From the NCBI GenBank assembly GCA_965242665.1, contig OZ251484.1:1922001-1986000 (forward strand): a DNA stretch of 64,000 nucleotides, given 5' to 3'. Below are positions 7,918-14,525 of this stretch, one piece after another. This stretch comes from VXLM01 sp965242665 (GTDB lineage Bacteria > Chloroflexota > Dehalococcoidia > Lucifugimonadales > VXLM01). The notes beneath the pieces were generated by a model, which made no database searches, was not told the DNA's origin, and saw only the letters and a list, made by a program, of their open reading frames with translations. A program made the position numbers and the translations under genes. The number at the start of each line of letters is the position of its first letter. Position 1 is the first letter of the stretch.

Positions 7918-7972
7918 GGAAGGAGCCGCCTGGCACAGCCCAAGCGGCCAATACTGGTAGGAAGGTGAGCGT

Positions 7973-9532
7973 ATGGAGGCCCCAATCGTCATCCTGCTCG
8001 CCGTTCTCGCCGGTCTGTTTGGCATAGGTATAGGCGCACTCGCCTTCTTCTTCGTCTGGAGCAGTGTTTCCGGCAACCGCATGGAGGCCGCGAAGAAGGA
8101 AGCATCCAAAGTAGTGGACGACGCCCGCGCGGAAGAGCGCCGGCTAATCAAAGAGGCCCGAGAAGAGGCTGCGCGGACGGTATCCAGCGGCGAATCTCGG
8201 ATCAAAGAAGCGGACAGGGAAATCCGCGACCGCCGACGCGAGACGCAGCGAGTGGAGCAGCGCCTGTCGAACCGGGAGGAAAACCTGGATCGGCGAGCGC
8301 GCAATATCGAACGCCGCGAACGAGACCTCGCGCTGAAAGAGGAAACAGCCGCCAAGATCGAAACGGACCTGGAGGACATTCGCCTCCAGCAAACTCGGCG
8401 GCTCGAGGAGATTTCCAACCTCAGCACGGAGGACGCGCAGTCCGAGTTGATGCGCCTCGCCGAAGAGGACATCCAGCACGAGCTGGCTGTACAACACCGC
8501 GCATTGGAAGACGAAGCGCGGGTACGCGCAAACGAGAACGCGAGAGAAATCATCAGCGAGGCGATCCAGCGCCTTGCGTCGGACGTCGTGTCCGAGGCGA
8601 CTCTCGCGATAGTGCCGCTGCCAAACGATGAGATGAAAGGACGTCTCATTGGCCGGGAAGGACGGAATATCCGAGCGATCGAGAAAGCGACCGGAGTAGA
8701 CCTCATAATCGACGATACTCCGGAAGCAGTAACGATATCGTGCTTCGATCCGATTCGCAGGGAGGTCGCCAGATTGGCCTTGACCAATCTAGTGACTGAC
8801 GGTCGGATTCACCCCGCACGGGTCGAAGACATGGTTGCAAAGACCGAGAAAGAACTGTTCGATACCATCCGCAAGATGGGAGACGAAACCGTCATGGAAG
8901 TCGGCGTGCGCGGCCTCAACAAGGAGATGATTCATCTGCTTGGGCGGCTGCAGTACCGTTTCAGCTACGGCGAGAACGTGCTGCAGCACAGCAAAGAGGT
9001 CGCATTCCTCGCCGCGTCGATGGCGTCGGAGATCGGCGCGAACGTGCGAGTGGCCAAGATGGGAGGGCTGCTGCACGACATCGGCAAGGCCCTCACGCAC
9101 GAAGTGGAGGGCCCGCACGCGGAGATCGGCGCAGAAGTCGCGGCGCGAAACAAGATACCCAAACCGGTCGTGACCGCCATCGCGGAGCATCACGACGACG
9201 ACCACTCTACGCCAGAGTCGTTCCTCGTCGCCGCTGCGGATGCGATCAGCGCCGCAAGGCCGGGCGCGCGGCGGGATACCGTCGAGCACTACCTGAAGCG
9301 CCTGCAGGCGCTGGAGCAAGTCGGGATGGCGTTCGATGGAGTCGAAAAGTGCTACGCCATTCAGGCGGGACGAGAGATCCGCATCCTCGTAAAACCAGAG
9401 GACATCGACGACCTCGCAGCGAACCAAATGGCGCGCAACGTCGTCAAGAAGATCGAACAGGAGCTATCGTACCCCGGACAAATCAAGGTCACAGTCATCC
9501 GCGAAAACCGCGCAGTGGAGTACGCGCGCTAG
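7973..9532 (+). CDS. rny: Ribonuclease Y
   Basis: 519 residues, the usual RNase Y length. An N-terminal membrane anchor (residues about 4-30) is followed by a long charged coiled coil (about 35-200) with repeated Glu/Arg heptads. Then comes a KH domain with GRLIGREGRNIR (223-234) and an HD phosphodiesterase domain with LLHDIGK (366-372). This endoribonuclease starts mRNA decay at the membrane. The start has GGAAGGTGAGC just before ATG. The gene has two candidate promoters and a long leader that is shared with an unrelated lipoprotein gene at 32 kb. The left boundary repeat of the ubiquitin-like island lies directly behind its stop. Confidence 0.97.
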   Translation: MEAPIVILLAVLAGLFGIGIGALAFFFVWSSVSGNRMEAAKKEASKVVDDARAEERRLIKEAREEAARTVSSGESRIKEADREIRDRRRETQRVEQRLSNREENLDRRARNIERRERDLALKEETAAKIETDLEDIRLQQTRRLEEISNLSTEDAQSELMRLAEEDIQHELAVQHRALEDEARVRANENAREIISEAIQRLASDVVSEATLAIVPLPNDEMKGRLIGREGRNIRAIEKATGVDLIIDDTPEAVTISCFDPIRREVARLALTNLVTDGRIHPARVEDMVAKTEKELFDTIRKMGDETVMEVGVRGLNKEMIHLLGRLQYRFSYGENVLQHSKEVAFLAASMASEIGANVRVAKMGGLLHDIGKALTHEVEGPHAEIGAEVAARNKIPKPVVTAIAEHHDDDHSTPESFLVAAADAISAARPGARRDTVEHYLKRLQALEQVGMAFDGVEKCYAIQAGREIRILVKPEDIDDLAANQMARNVVKKIEQELSYPGQIKVTVIRENRAVEYAR

Positions 9533-9552
9533 TCCGGTCGGCTCGAAAACGA

Positions 9553-9595
9553 GCGGGGATCCCCGGTGGCGCTGCGGGCTGCTGGGGATCCCTCT
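9553..9595. repeat. Left boundary repeat of the ubiquitin-like island
   Basis: The core ATCCCCGGTGGCGC (9559-9572) recurs exactly at 12808-12821, and the similarity extends through GCGGGC and GGGG on the right. The left copy also sits in an inverted repeat, GGGATCCCC ... GGGGATCCC, with a 19-base loop, which could serve as a hairpin after rny. DNA composition changes sharply to A+T-rich immediately after it. It is a plausible attachment or target duplication site. Confidence 0.5.
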
Positions 9596-9610
9596 GAAAG
9601 GGGCAACAGC

Positions 9611-10651
9611 ATGAGTAGAATAGAAGAGAAAATGAAGTGTCTGGGACATCTTATAGAATCAGCAGAGGAGTACAACGAGAAATCTGATGATTTAGTTGAG
9701 GCGTATTTGACTCACTTGGTGGTTCCTACCCTGAAGGAAGTATTGAATGATTTATACGGTCGTATCAAAGAACGACACCGAGTCGAAGAACGTTGTGAGG
9801 ATGATGAAAGACCCATGAAGTTCACACACTATACGAGCATCAATACTCTCGTATCAATGATCCAAAACACCCAAACAAACAAAAACCAAGAAGATGATTC
9901 GAGAGACAAGAAAGGATCTTCACTGAGACTGTATGACTCGGCACATTTCAACGACCCAGACGAAGGAGATTACCTTATACGTACTCTTGGAATACAAGAA
10001 AAATACAAATGGTTGCGTGAAGGGAGGATACCTCATGCATATATCGCGTCATTCATCATACCAGATGGCAAGAAGGACATGGATGACAATCTCGTGTTTT
10101 GGCGCGCATACGGGAATGAGGGAGAAGGATGCTCGTTGTCATTGCATATCCCGACCAATCGGTTATACAAAGTCCTCTACGGTCGTAATAAGGTTGAATA
10201 CACTGCGACTATACTGCTACCAATCTTGGATCGTCTAGACGAGTTACTAGACGAGAAAATTCTGACTAGACAGTCTACTAGGAAAAAGATTCAGGAAGCG
10301 TTGGCAGGGGCTATTTGGAGTTTCCTGGAAAGAATCGCTTACCTCTACAAGAGTGATGCTTACAATTATGAGAATGAATGCCGTTTCATTGTCCACGTGT
10401 CAGAGATCCCTGAGGAAAAGATTCACTTCGAGTATGGGGAACAATACGGTTCTCCTGCAAGGATACGGCACTACTATGAGGATGACGATCTCAGTGTCAG
10501 CAACATACTGGTTACTGGTAGTACAATCATACTAGGCCCTCGTGTGCCCCATCCACACAATGTGGAGTATTGTCTAAATACACTGTTGCGGAGAGCAGCT
10601 TTGTATGGTCCAAAAATCAAGATTTCCGGAATACGTTATCGTAAGCCTTGA
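9611..10651 (+). CDS. DUF2971-family protein
   Basis: 346 residues from the ATG at 9611, which has AAAGGGG upstream; the longer reading from 9566 lies in the boundary repeat. The N-terminus is a helical, charged segment. Then follow KFTHYTSINTLVSMI, LRLYDSAHFNDPDEGDY and a C-terminal YENECRFIVHVSE with ITGSTIILGPRV-like ending. The HYTS...FNDPxE pattern is typical of DUF2971, a family of unknown biochemistry often found next to defence genes. It converges on the JAB-E1 gene and the two coding regions overlap by 35 bases at their 3' ends. It shares the low G+C composition of the island, so it probably arrived with it. No catalytic role can be stated. Confidence 0.65.
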   Translation: MSRIEEKMKCLGHLIESAEEYNEKSDDLVEAYLTHLVVPTLKEVLNDLYGRIKERHRVEERCEDDERPMKFTHYTSINTLVSMIQNTQTNKNQEDDSRDKKGSSLRLYDSAHFNDPDEGDYLIRTLGIQEKYKWLREGRIPHAYIASFIIPDGKKDMDDNLVFWRAYGNEGEGCSLSLHIPTNRLYKVLYGRNKVEYTATILLPILDRLDELLDEKILTRQSTRKKIQEALAGAIWSFLERIAYLYKSDAYNYENECRFIVHVSEIPEEKIHFEYGEQYGSPARIRHYYEDDDLSVSNILVTGSTIILGPRVPHPHNVEYCLNTLLRRAALYGPKIKISGIRYRKP

Positions 10652-12086
10652 CAATACTTGGCCAAATTGCACGCCATCCTGACTCTTTCGGAGCCTCGTC
10701 TTCTTCTATGAGATAGGAAGGGTTCTCCGAATCACCCTGTCCCCGTCTCTGGGCGAATAAGCAGTTGGGGTGGCACTCTTCGTTAATTATGTGTGTCTCA
10801 GCAGTCACAAACTGGTAGTCTTGTTGACGCACTAACGGCCACCAATCAAGAGACAGCAAGTAACGGAGCATCAGGTTCACTTCCATTCCTGCAACTCCCA
10901 AACTGAACGGAAATACGTTCTGATTGCCGCCTTGTTCTCTGGACGGTAGGTTGCTGATGTATGATGGGTCGTCGAGTGAACCGTCCAACTCCATCACCAC
11001 CATGCTCGTGTTGTATTGTCTGTTGCATCGCAGGCACTGATGGTAGGGGGTCACGATATGGGCACGCCAATGAGCTGAGAATAGACTGTCGTTCTTCTTG
11101 TCATATTCAACGGATATGCCACCATCAATAACAGGAATCAAGTGAGCATATGCGATATAATTTAGTACGTCTCTGGCAACCGGTCGGTCGACGCAACTGA
11201 AGAGAATATCACAATCCAATGCGGCCTTGTAACCCACACTCGTATGGACCGATACAGGTATAGAGTTTACGTGTATCATCTCGGCAGTAGCATTGCGTCG
11301 AATGGCCTGGGCCGCCAAATCGACCTTCAATTTACCGATGTCGTTCACCGTTCCGTACAGCAATCTGTCGAGATTGTGCTCTTCGACTCTATCAGGATCA
11401 ATGAGTGTAAGGCTCGTGACTCCGATTCTGGCGATAGCTTCGGCGGCGACGCAACCGACGCTGCCTAGTCCAACGATACCAACTTTCAATCTCGACAAGG
11501 AATTTTGCGATTCACTTCCCCACGTATCAAATGTGCGGCGGAGGATGTCTCTTCGGAGAGGTGGAGGTGCGATGTGATCGTTGAAGTATATCTTGTACGA
11601 ACGAGGCCCTATAACTCGGACTTTCTTACACCAATGCCGTTGCATCTGTCCATGGTCATTATTCCAAAATCGAGCACTCCAGTATCCATCTGATCCAATT
11701 GTCATACCTACCAACGGCAAGCCAGTCGCCCCAACAGGATATGCTATAACGTCGCGTTCTGCCTCGACGTCCGGACAGCTCATTCCCTGCCACCCAGGGC
11801 TGGGATGGCTGTGCATGAATGCCAAGCCCGCTCTCTTCTCCCTCGCTGTTCTTATCGCTCTCGCAAGATAATTGGGTTCGAAGCTTGCGTTGCGGTGCAA
11901 GTTGCGCTCGCCCCTTTCTGGCAGGACGATTTCGTCTATCAACGCTGTGCTGCGATCATGTCCTGTAGATGGACGCCAAAGGGCGAAGCAAAGGTCTTCT
12001 TGGTGCTTCTTGGACCGATAATGCTGCAACAAGTGTTCACTGGATGTCCCATGGGCACTTGCGGTAAGAACGACATCGAAACTCAT
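10617..12086 (-). CDS. Fusion of JAB/MPN deubiquitinase-like and ThiF/E1-like domains
   Basis: 489 residues from the ATG at 12086, which overlaps the E2-like stop as ATGA. Residues about 1-150 form a JAB metalloprotease domain with an upstream IVLPERGE glutamate and the zinc motif HSHPSPGWQGMSCPD (HxHP...S-x2-D). Residues about 190-450 form an E1-like adenylating domain: GLGSVGCVAAEAIARIG, LIDPDRVEEHNLDR and IGKLKVD, with zinc-ligand pairs CLRC and CHPNC. E1 domains activate the C-terminus of a ubiquitin-like protein; JAB domains remove or mature it. The fusion of both in one chain, downstream of Ubl and E2-like genes, defines a compact bacterial ubiquitin-like conjugation cassette related in theme to Bil/Bub systems. 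Confidence 0.88.
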   Translation of the reverse strand: MSFDVVLTASAHGTSSEHLLQHYRSKKHQEDLCFALWRPSTGHDRSTALIDEIVLPERGERNLHRNASFEPNYLARAIRTAREKRAGLAFMHSHPSPGWQGMSCPDVEAERDVIAYPVGATGLPLVGMTIGSDGYWSARFWNNDHGQMQRHWCKKVRVIGPRSYKIYFNDHIAPPPLRRDILRRTFDTWGSESQNSLSRLKVGIVGLGSVGCVAAEAIARIGVTSLTLIDPDRVEEHNLDRLLYGTVNDIGKLKVDLAAQAIRRNATAEMIHVNSIPVSVHTSVGYKAALDCDILFSCVDRPVARDVLNYIAYAHLIPVIDGGISVEYDKKNDSLFSAHWRAHIVTPYHQCLRCNRQYNTSMVVMELDGSLDDPSYISNLPSREQGGNQNVFPFSLGVAGMEVNLMLRYLLSLDWWPLVRQQDYQFVTAETHIINEECHPNCLFAQRRGQGDSENPSYLIEEDEAPKESGWRAIWPSIVKAYDNVFRKS

Positions 12087-12463
12087 ATCTTGTCCCAAAA
12101 TCGCCGCAGATGTTCGGATATGTAATATTCCATGTTCTTCGTTCGCAGTTGATCCCACACATCTCCAGGCGGCCTGCTCATTGCAATCCATTCGCGTCCA
12201 TGATCGTCTGAGTATCTATTGACCACTCCTCCTTTGCCATCATCAATAGGAGGCGTGACATGGATCCAGTGAGGAGGATATTCCGGATATCGTTCGTCGC
12301 CCTGAAAGCTGATGCCAATCGTCTTTACTCTCTTCTTATGGGATCCTGATTCCACTCTGTAGGAAAAGGAAACCACTCTTCCATGCGATGGACTGTCGAA
12401 CGTGGACGTTTTACATCCCAAGCTTTCCAACTCGGCTCTTATACGCTCGATGTTATCAGACAT
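12083..12463 (-). CDS. E2-like (UBC-fold) protein without an obvious catalytic cysteine
   Basis: 126 residues from the ATG at 12463; an upstream in-frame ATG at 12520 would overlap the Ubl gene. The pattern ISFQGDERYPEYPPHWIHV is typical of prokaryotic E2-family proteins, where the strand and proline run precede the active-site region. It is followed by a WIAMSRPPGDVWD block and a C-terminal amphipathic helix. The only cysteine is near the N-terminus (ESLGCKT), not after the PPHWIHV segment, so a canonical thioester site is missing. It may act as a UEV-like scaffold or use a different residue. It lies 10 bases after the Ubl gene and is coupled to the JAB-E1 gene by a 4-base overlap. Confidence 0.72.
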   Translation of the reverse strand: MSDNIERIRAELESLGCKTSTFDSPSHGRVVSFSYRVESGSHKKRVKTIGISFQGDERYPEYPPHWIHVTPPIDDGKGGVVNRYSDDHGREWIAMSRPPGDVWDQLRTKNMEYYISEHLRRFWDKI

Positions 12464-12473
12464 TTCGAGAGGA

Positions 12474-12719
12474 CTACGCCACTGGTGTAGGTGTGTTTGG
12501 AATAGTGATGAACACGTCATCTTCCTCCAGGTCTACCCAATCATCCCATCCGTACCGGCGTTTGTCTCCTTGCAGACTGTACTCTTCGGGCTTGTTGGGA
12601 ATGGCCCCTTTCTTCTCGGCGAGTTCTAGAATGTCGTGGGCGACGATCTTCTGATGTTCGGTCGAAATTTCGACTCCATTTATCTTGAACATGAACTCTT
12701 TGCTTGCTACTCCTGTCAT
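12474..12719 (-). CDS. Ubiquitin-like protein (multiubiquitin-type beta-grasp domain)
   Basis: 81 residues: one beta-grasp domain with FMFKINGVEISTEHQKIVAHDILELAEK, YSLQGDKRRYGWDDWVDLEEDDVF. The F-x-I-N-G...ILELA layout is that of the bacterial multiubiquitin domain, here as a single copy. It ends PNTPTPVA with no Gly-Gly, so the way the C-terminus would be activated is unclear. AAGGAGATGTAGA before the ATG gives a strong ribosome binding site, and a near-consensus promoter lies 44 bases upstream. First gene of the Ubl, E2-like, JAB-E1 operon and probably the modifier that the downstream enzymes act on. Confidence 0.75.
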   Translation of the reverse strand: MTGVASKEFMFKINGVEISTEHQKIVAHDILELAEKKGAIPNKPEEYSLQGDKRRYGWDDWVDLEEDDVFITIPNTPTPVA

Positions 12720-12758
12720 TCTACATCTCCTTATGTTCGCGCTAGCAACGCTATTCTC

Positions 12759-13019
12759 TCATAGTATAAGGTGTAGGTTCAAGTGTGTCAAGAGATTCGG
12801 CGCGGGAATCCCCGGTGGCGCGCGCGGGCGGTCGGGGTAGTCGATGGCGGTAGAGCGGGTTTGGAGATACAGGAGGTCTTGTCGGAACGCAGGCGGGCGC
12901 AATTCCTCGCACGGCTGGTCGTCGTTGAGGATGGCCTGCAGATCGTCTTCGGTAAGGCTGCCGCGTCGGAGCTGTCCGATGCAGTGTTCGACTTGCTTTC
13001 TGATGGATTGGCTATGCAT
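12759..13019 (-). CDS. Small hypothetical protein whose 3' end runs into the island
   Basis: 86 residues, MHSQSIRKQVEHCIGQLRRG..., with an acidic stretch LTEDDLQAILNDDQPCEEL. The first 65 or so residues look like normal coding sequence for this genome. The last 20 (APPGIPAPNLLTHLNLHLIL) are encoded by the boundary repeat and the promoter of the ubiquitin-like operon. I infer that insertion of the island replaced the original C-terminus. A TATAAT box at 13049-13054 lies 29 bases upstream of the ATG. I do not recognise the family. Confidence 0.45.
   Translation of the reverse strand: MHSQSIRKQVEHCIGQLRRGSLTEDDLQAILNDDQPCEELRPPAFRQDLLYLQTRSTAIDYPDRPRAPPGIPAPNLLTHLNLHLIL
12763..12791 (-). promoter_or_regulatory. 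Strong promoter of the ubiquitin-like operon
   Basis: On the minus strand: TTGACA (12791-12786), 17-base spacer, TATACT (12768-12763). Perfect -35, five of six in the -10, and ideal spacing, just inside the right boundary repeat, so the island carries its own promoter. Confidence 0.8.
12801..12836. repeat. Right boundary repeat of the ubiquitin-like island
   Basis: Exact core ATCCCCGGTGGCGC at 12808-12821, identical to 9559-9572 and in the same orientation, followed by the related GCGCGGGCGGTCGGGG. Outside it (to the right) the DNA returns to high G+C. It lies within the 3' part of the small reading frame 13019-12759. Confidence 0.5.
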
Positions 13020-13048
13020 GACGTCACCAGACCGTTCGATTGGATTGG

Positions 13049-13054
13049 ATTATA
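13049..13054 (-). promoter_or_regulatory. TATAAT box upstream of the small 13.0-kb gene
   Basis: Perfect TATAAT on the minus strand (13054-13049), between the DUF4129 stop and the ATG at 13019. The -35 region is poor, so it is a candidate only. Confidence 0.4.
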
Positions 13055-13073
13055 CAACGCCGGCCCTGTTGTG

Positions 13074-14525
13074 TCACCTGTCATTCTCCTCGTCTGTTTG
13101 GTCGTCTGCCTTTGGCGACATCGACGCGATGGCTGCCTTCATGGACTCGCGGAGTCCGTGGATGCGGGACGGTTCCGCGGGGGCGTGCGCGTAGATGGCC
13201 AGGTTGAAGGCATGGGTGGATGGTCGGACGACGCTGGGGGGGAAGGTTCGTTCGAGAGTAGGTTGGAACTCGGTCGGGGTACTGTGCGGCGGTCGGACGA
13301 TGCCGCGCTCGTTGGCGGCGTCGAGCATGTCATAGTACAGCCGACATGCCTCGACAACACCCTGCGGGCCGTCGGGGACTCGGTATCTCTTGGTCTTTGG
13401 GCGTCTCAAGACGCTAGGCACGAGCCGCAGCGCCAACCTTGCGGCGTCGCTCAGCGGGGCAGCGTTTGGCGCGACTGAGTCTCGGCGTCCGCGGTCGCCT
13501 GCCTCATGTCCGCGGAGGAGGCGTCGGAAGGCTCGAATCAGTACCGCGCCTGCGACGAGCGCAAAGATGGCGAGGAGCGCCCACTCGATGATTTGGATGA
13601 CTGCAGCCAGAATGTCGGACGCGGGTTCCTGCTCTTCCTGCAATTCTTCCAGCATCCCTCGCATCTCGGAAGTGAACTCCGTTGCCTGCTGAGGTTGTCC
13701 GGGGCCTTGGGTGGAGTCGAGCAAGTTTGCGATCCACCCGAAGACCGTTTCGAAGACGAATGCGATGGGCGCGATGATTGCCCAGATTATGCCTCTGGCA
13801 AGCGCTTCGAGTGCGGCGGCGGCAGGCGTGGAGAGAAACGAGAGGACGCCTCGGTCGATCAGTCCGACCAGGAGTCCAAACGCAGTGATCGCTGCGACCG
13901 TTGCGCCGATCGTCTTTGGCCACGTGCGAGTGAGAGTGGAGCGTTCGGACTCCGGCAAGAGGCGTCCTGCGCTCAGTCCGGCAAGGGCGGAGCCGAAGAA
14001 GAGGAAGACCATGGGGAATGTGGAGAGTCGTTGTGGGGTGTTCAGATCGTAGATGACGGCGCAGACGGTTACGATCATGCCGATGCGGAAAGTAAGAGTA
14101 AGGTTGTCGGAGGGGAATTCGTTCGACGCGAGGCGGATGCCGCGCCACCAAAGCGCAATGCAGAGGATCGAGCCGAGGAGTGCGCGCTGGGCGTATCCGT
14201 CTGGCAAGTCGGTGACGATCAATTCGACGGGCCATGCAGGGCGGATCTGTCCGGGCTGTACTTGGAGCGAGACGGATGCGTACATGACGAGCAGCCCCAC
14301 TGCGGCGGCGAGGAATGGGTAGAGCAATCGCGCCTTCTCTCCACTGCGGGGAGTCATGCGGGCGATGAGGATCGACAGTCCCAAGACTCCGATGACGGCG
14401 TACCAGGACTGTGGGCCGGCGTCGAGTCCGGCGATGACTCCGACGACGCCTGAGAGGGCGAATACCCATGCGCTTTCCGCGGCCGCGTGCGCTGCGAGCA
14501 CGATTCTATCTTGGAGCAGCTGCAT
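13074..14525 (-). CDS. DUF4129-domain multi-pass membrane protein
   Basis: 483 residues from the ATG at 14525 (MQLLQDRIVL), chosen because GGAG lies 8 bases upstream; an earlier ATG at 14576 would overlap the upstream gene by 71 bases. About six to eight hydrophobic segments occupy residues 15-230 and two more follow later. The cytosolic C-terminus (about 390-470) has GVVEACRLYYDMLDAANERGI...PTEFQPTLERTFP, typical of DUF4129, which usually accompanies transglutaminase-like and DUF58/MoxR operons. It follows the DUF58 gene with a 20-base overlap. Likely part of an envelope maturation or chaperone module. No transglutaminase core is present in this chain. Confidence 0.72.
   Translation of the reverse strand: MQLLQDRIVLAAHAAAESAWVFALSGVVGVIAGLDAGPQSWYAVIGVLGLSILIARMTPRSGEKARLLYPFLAAAVGLLVMYASVSLQVQPGQIRPAWPVELIVTDLPDGYAQRALLGSILCIALWWRGIRLASNEFPSDNLTLTFRIGMIVTVCAVIYDLNTPQRLSTFPMVFLFFGSALAGLSAGRLLPESERSTLTRTWPKTIGATVAAITAFGLLVGLIDRGVLSFLSTPAAAALEALARGIIWAIIAPIAFVFETVFGWIANLLDSTQGPGQPQQATEFTSEMRGMLEELQEEQEPASDILAAVIQIIEWALLAIFALVAGAVLIRAFRRLLRGHEAGDRGRRDSVAPNAAPLSDAARLALRLVPSVLRRPKTKRYRVPDGPQGVVEACRLYYDMLDAANERGIVRPPHSTPTEFQPTLERTFPPSVVRPSTHAFNLAIYAHAPAEPSRIHGLRESMKAAIASMSPKADDQTDEENDR

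Larger units (their letters stand above)
7470..7960 (+). other. Duplicated promoter-leader segment, copy A (upstream of rny)
   Basis: This stretch aligns by eye with the minus-strand stretch 32580-31928 upstream of the InlB/TolB lipoprotein gene. Shared blocks include the TTGACA promoter, a short leader start (ATGCxCGAAACAT), CGACAGAAT/CGACACAAT-type runs, CTCGTGCCCGCGCGTG, GGCAACGGCGTTCCGTTTC, CATCGCTTGGAGTTGCCGTC and a closing AGCGGCCAATACT. Potential helices present in both copies: a G+C-rich hairpin at 7728-7752, AGCGA (7806-7810) with TCGCT (7821-7825), and GGCAAC (7754-7759) with GTTGCC (7830-7835). It could be a structured 5' leader, a small RNA gene or a mobile promoter cassette. Confidence 0.55.

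Noticed and set aside
11244..12125. Plus-strand open frames of 74-106 codons within the JAB-E1 gene
   Set aside because: They overlap a gene with clear zinc and adenylation motifs and lack start signals; they are shadows.
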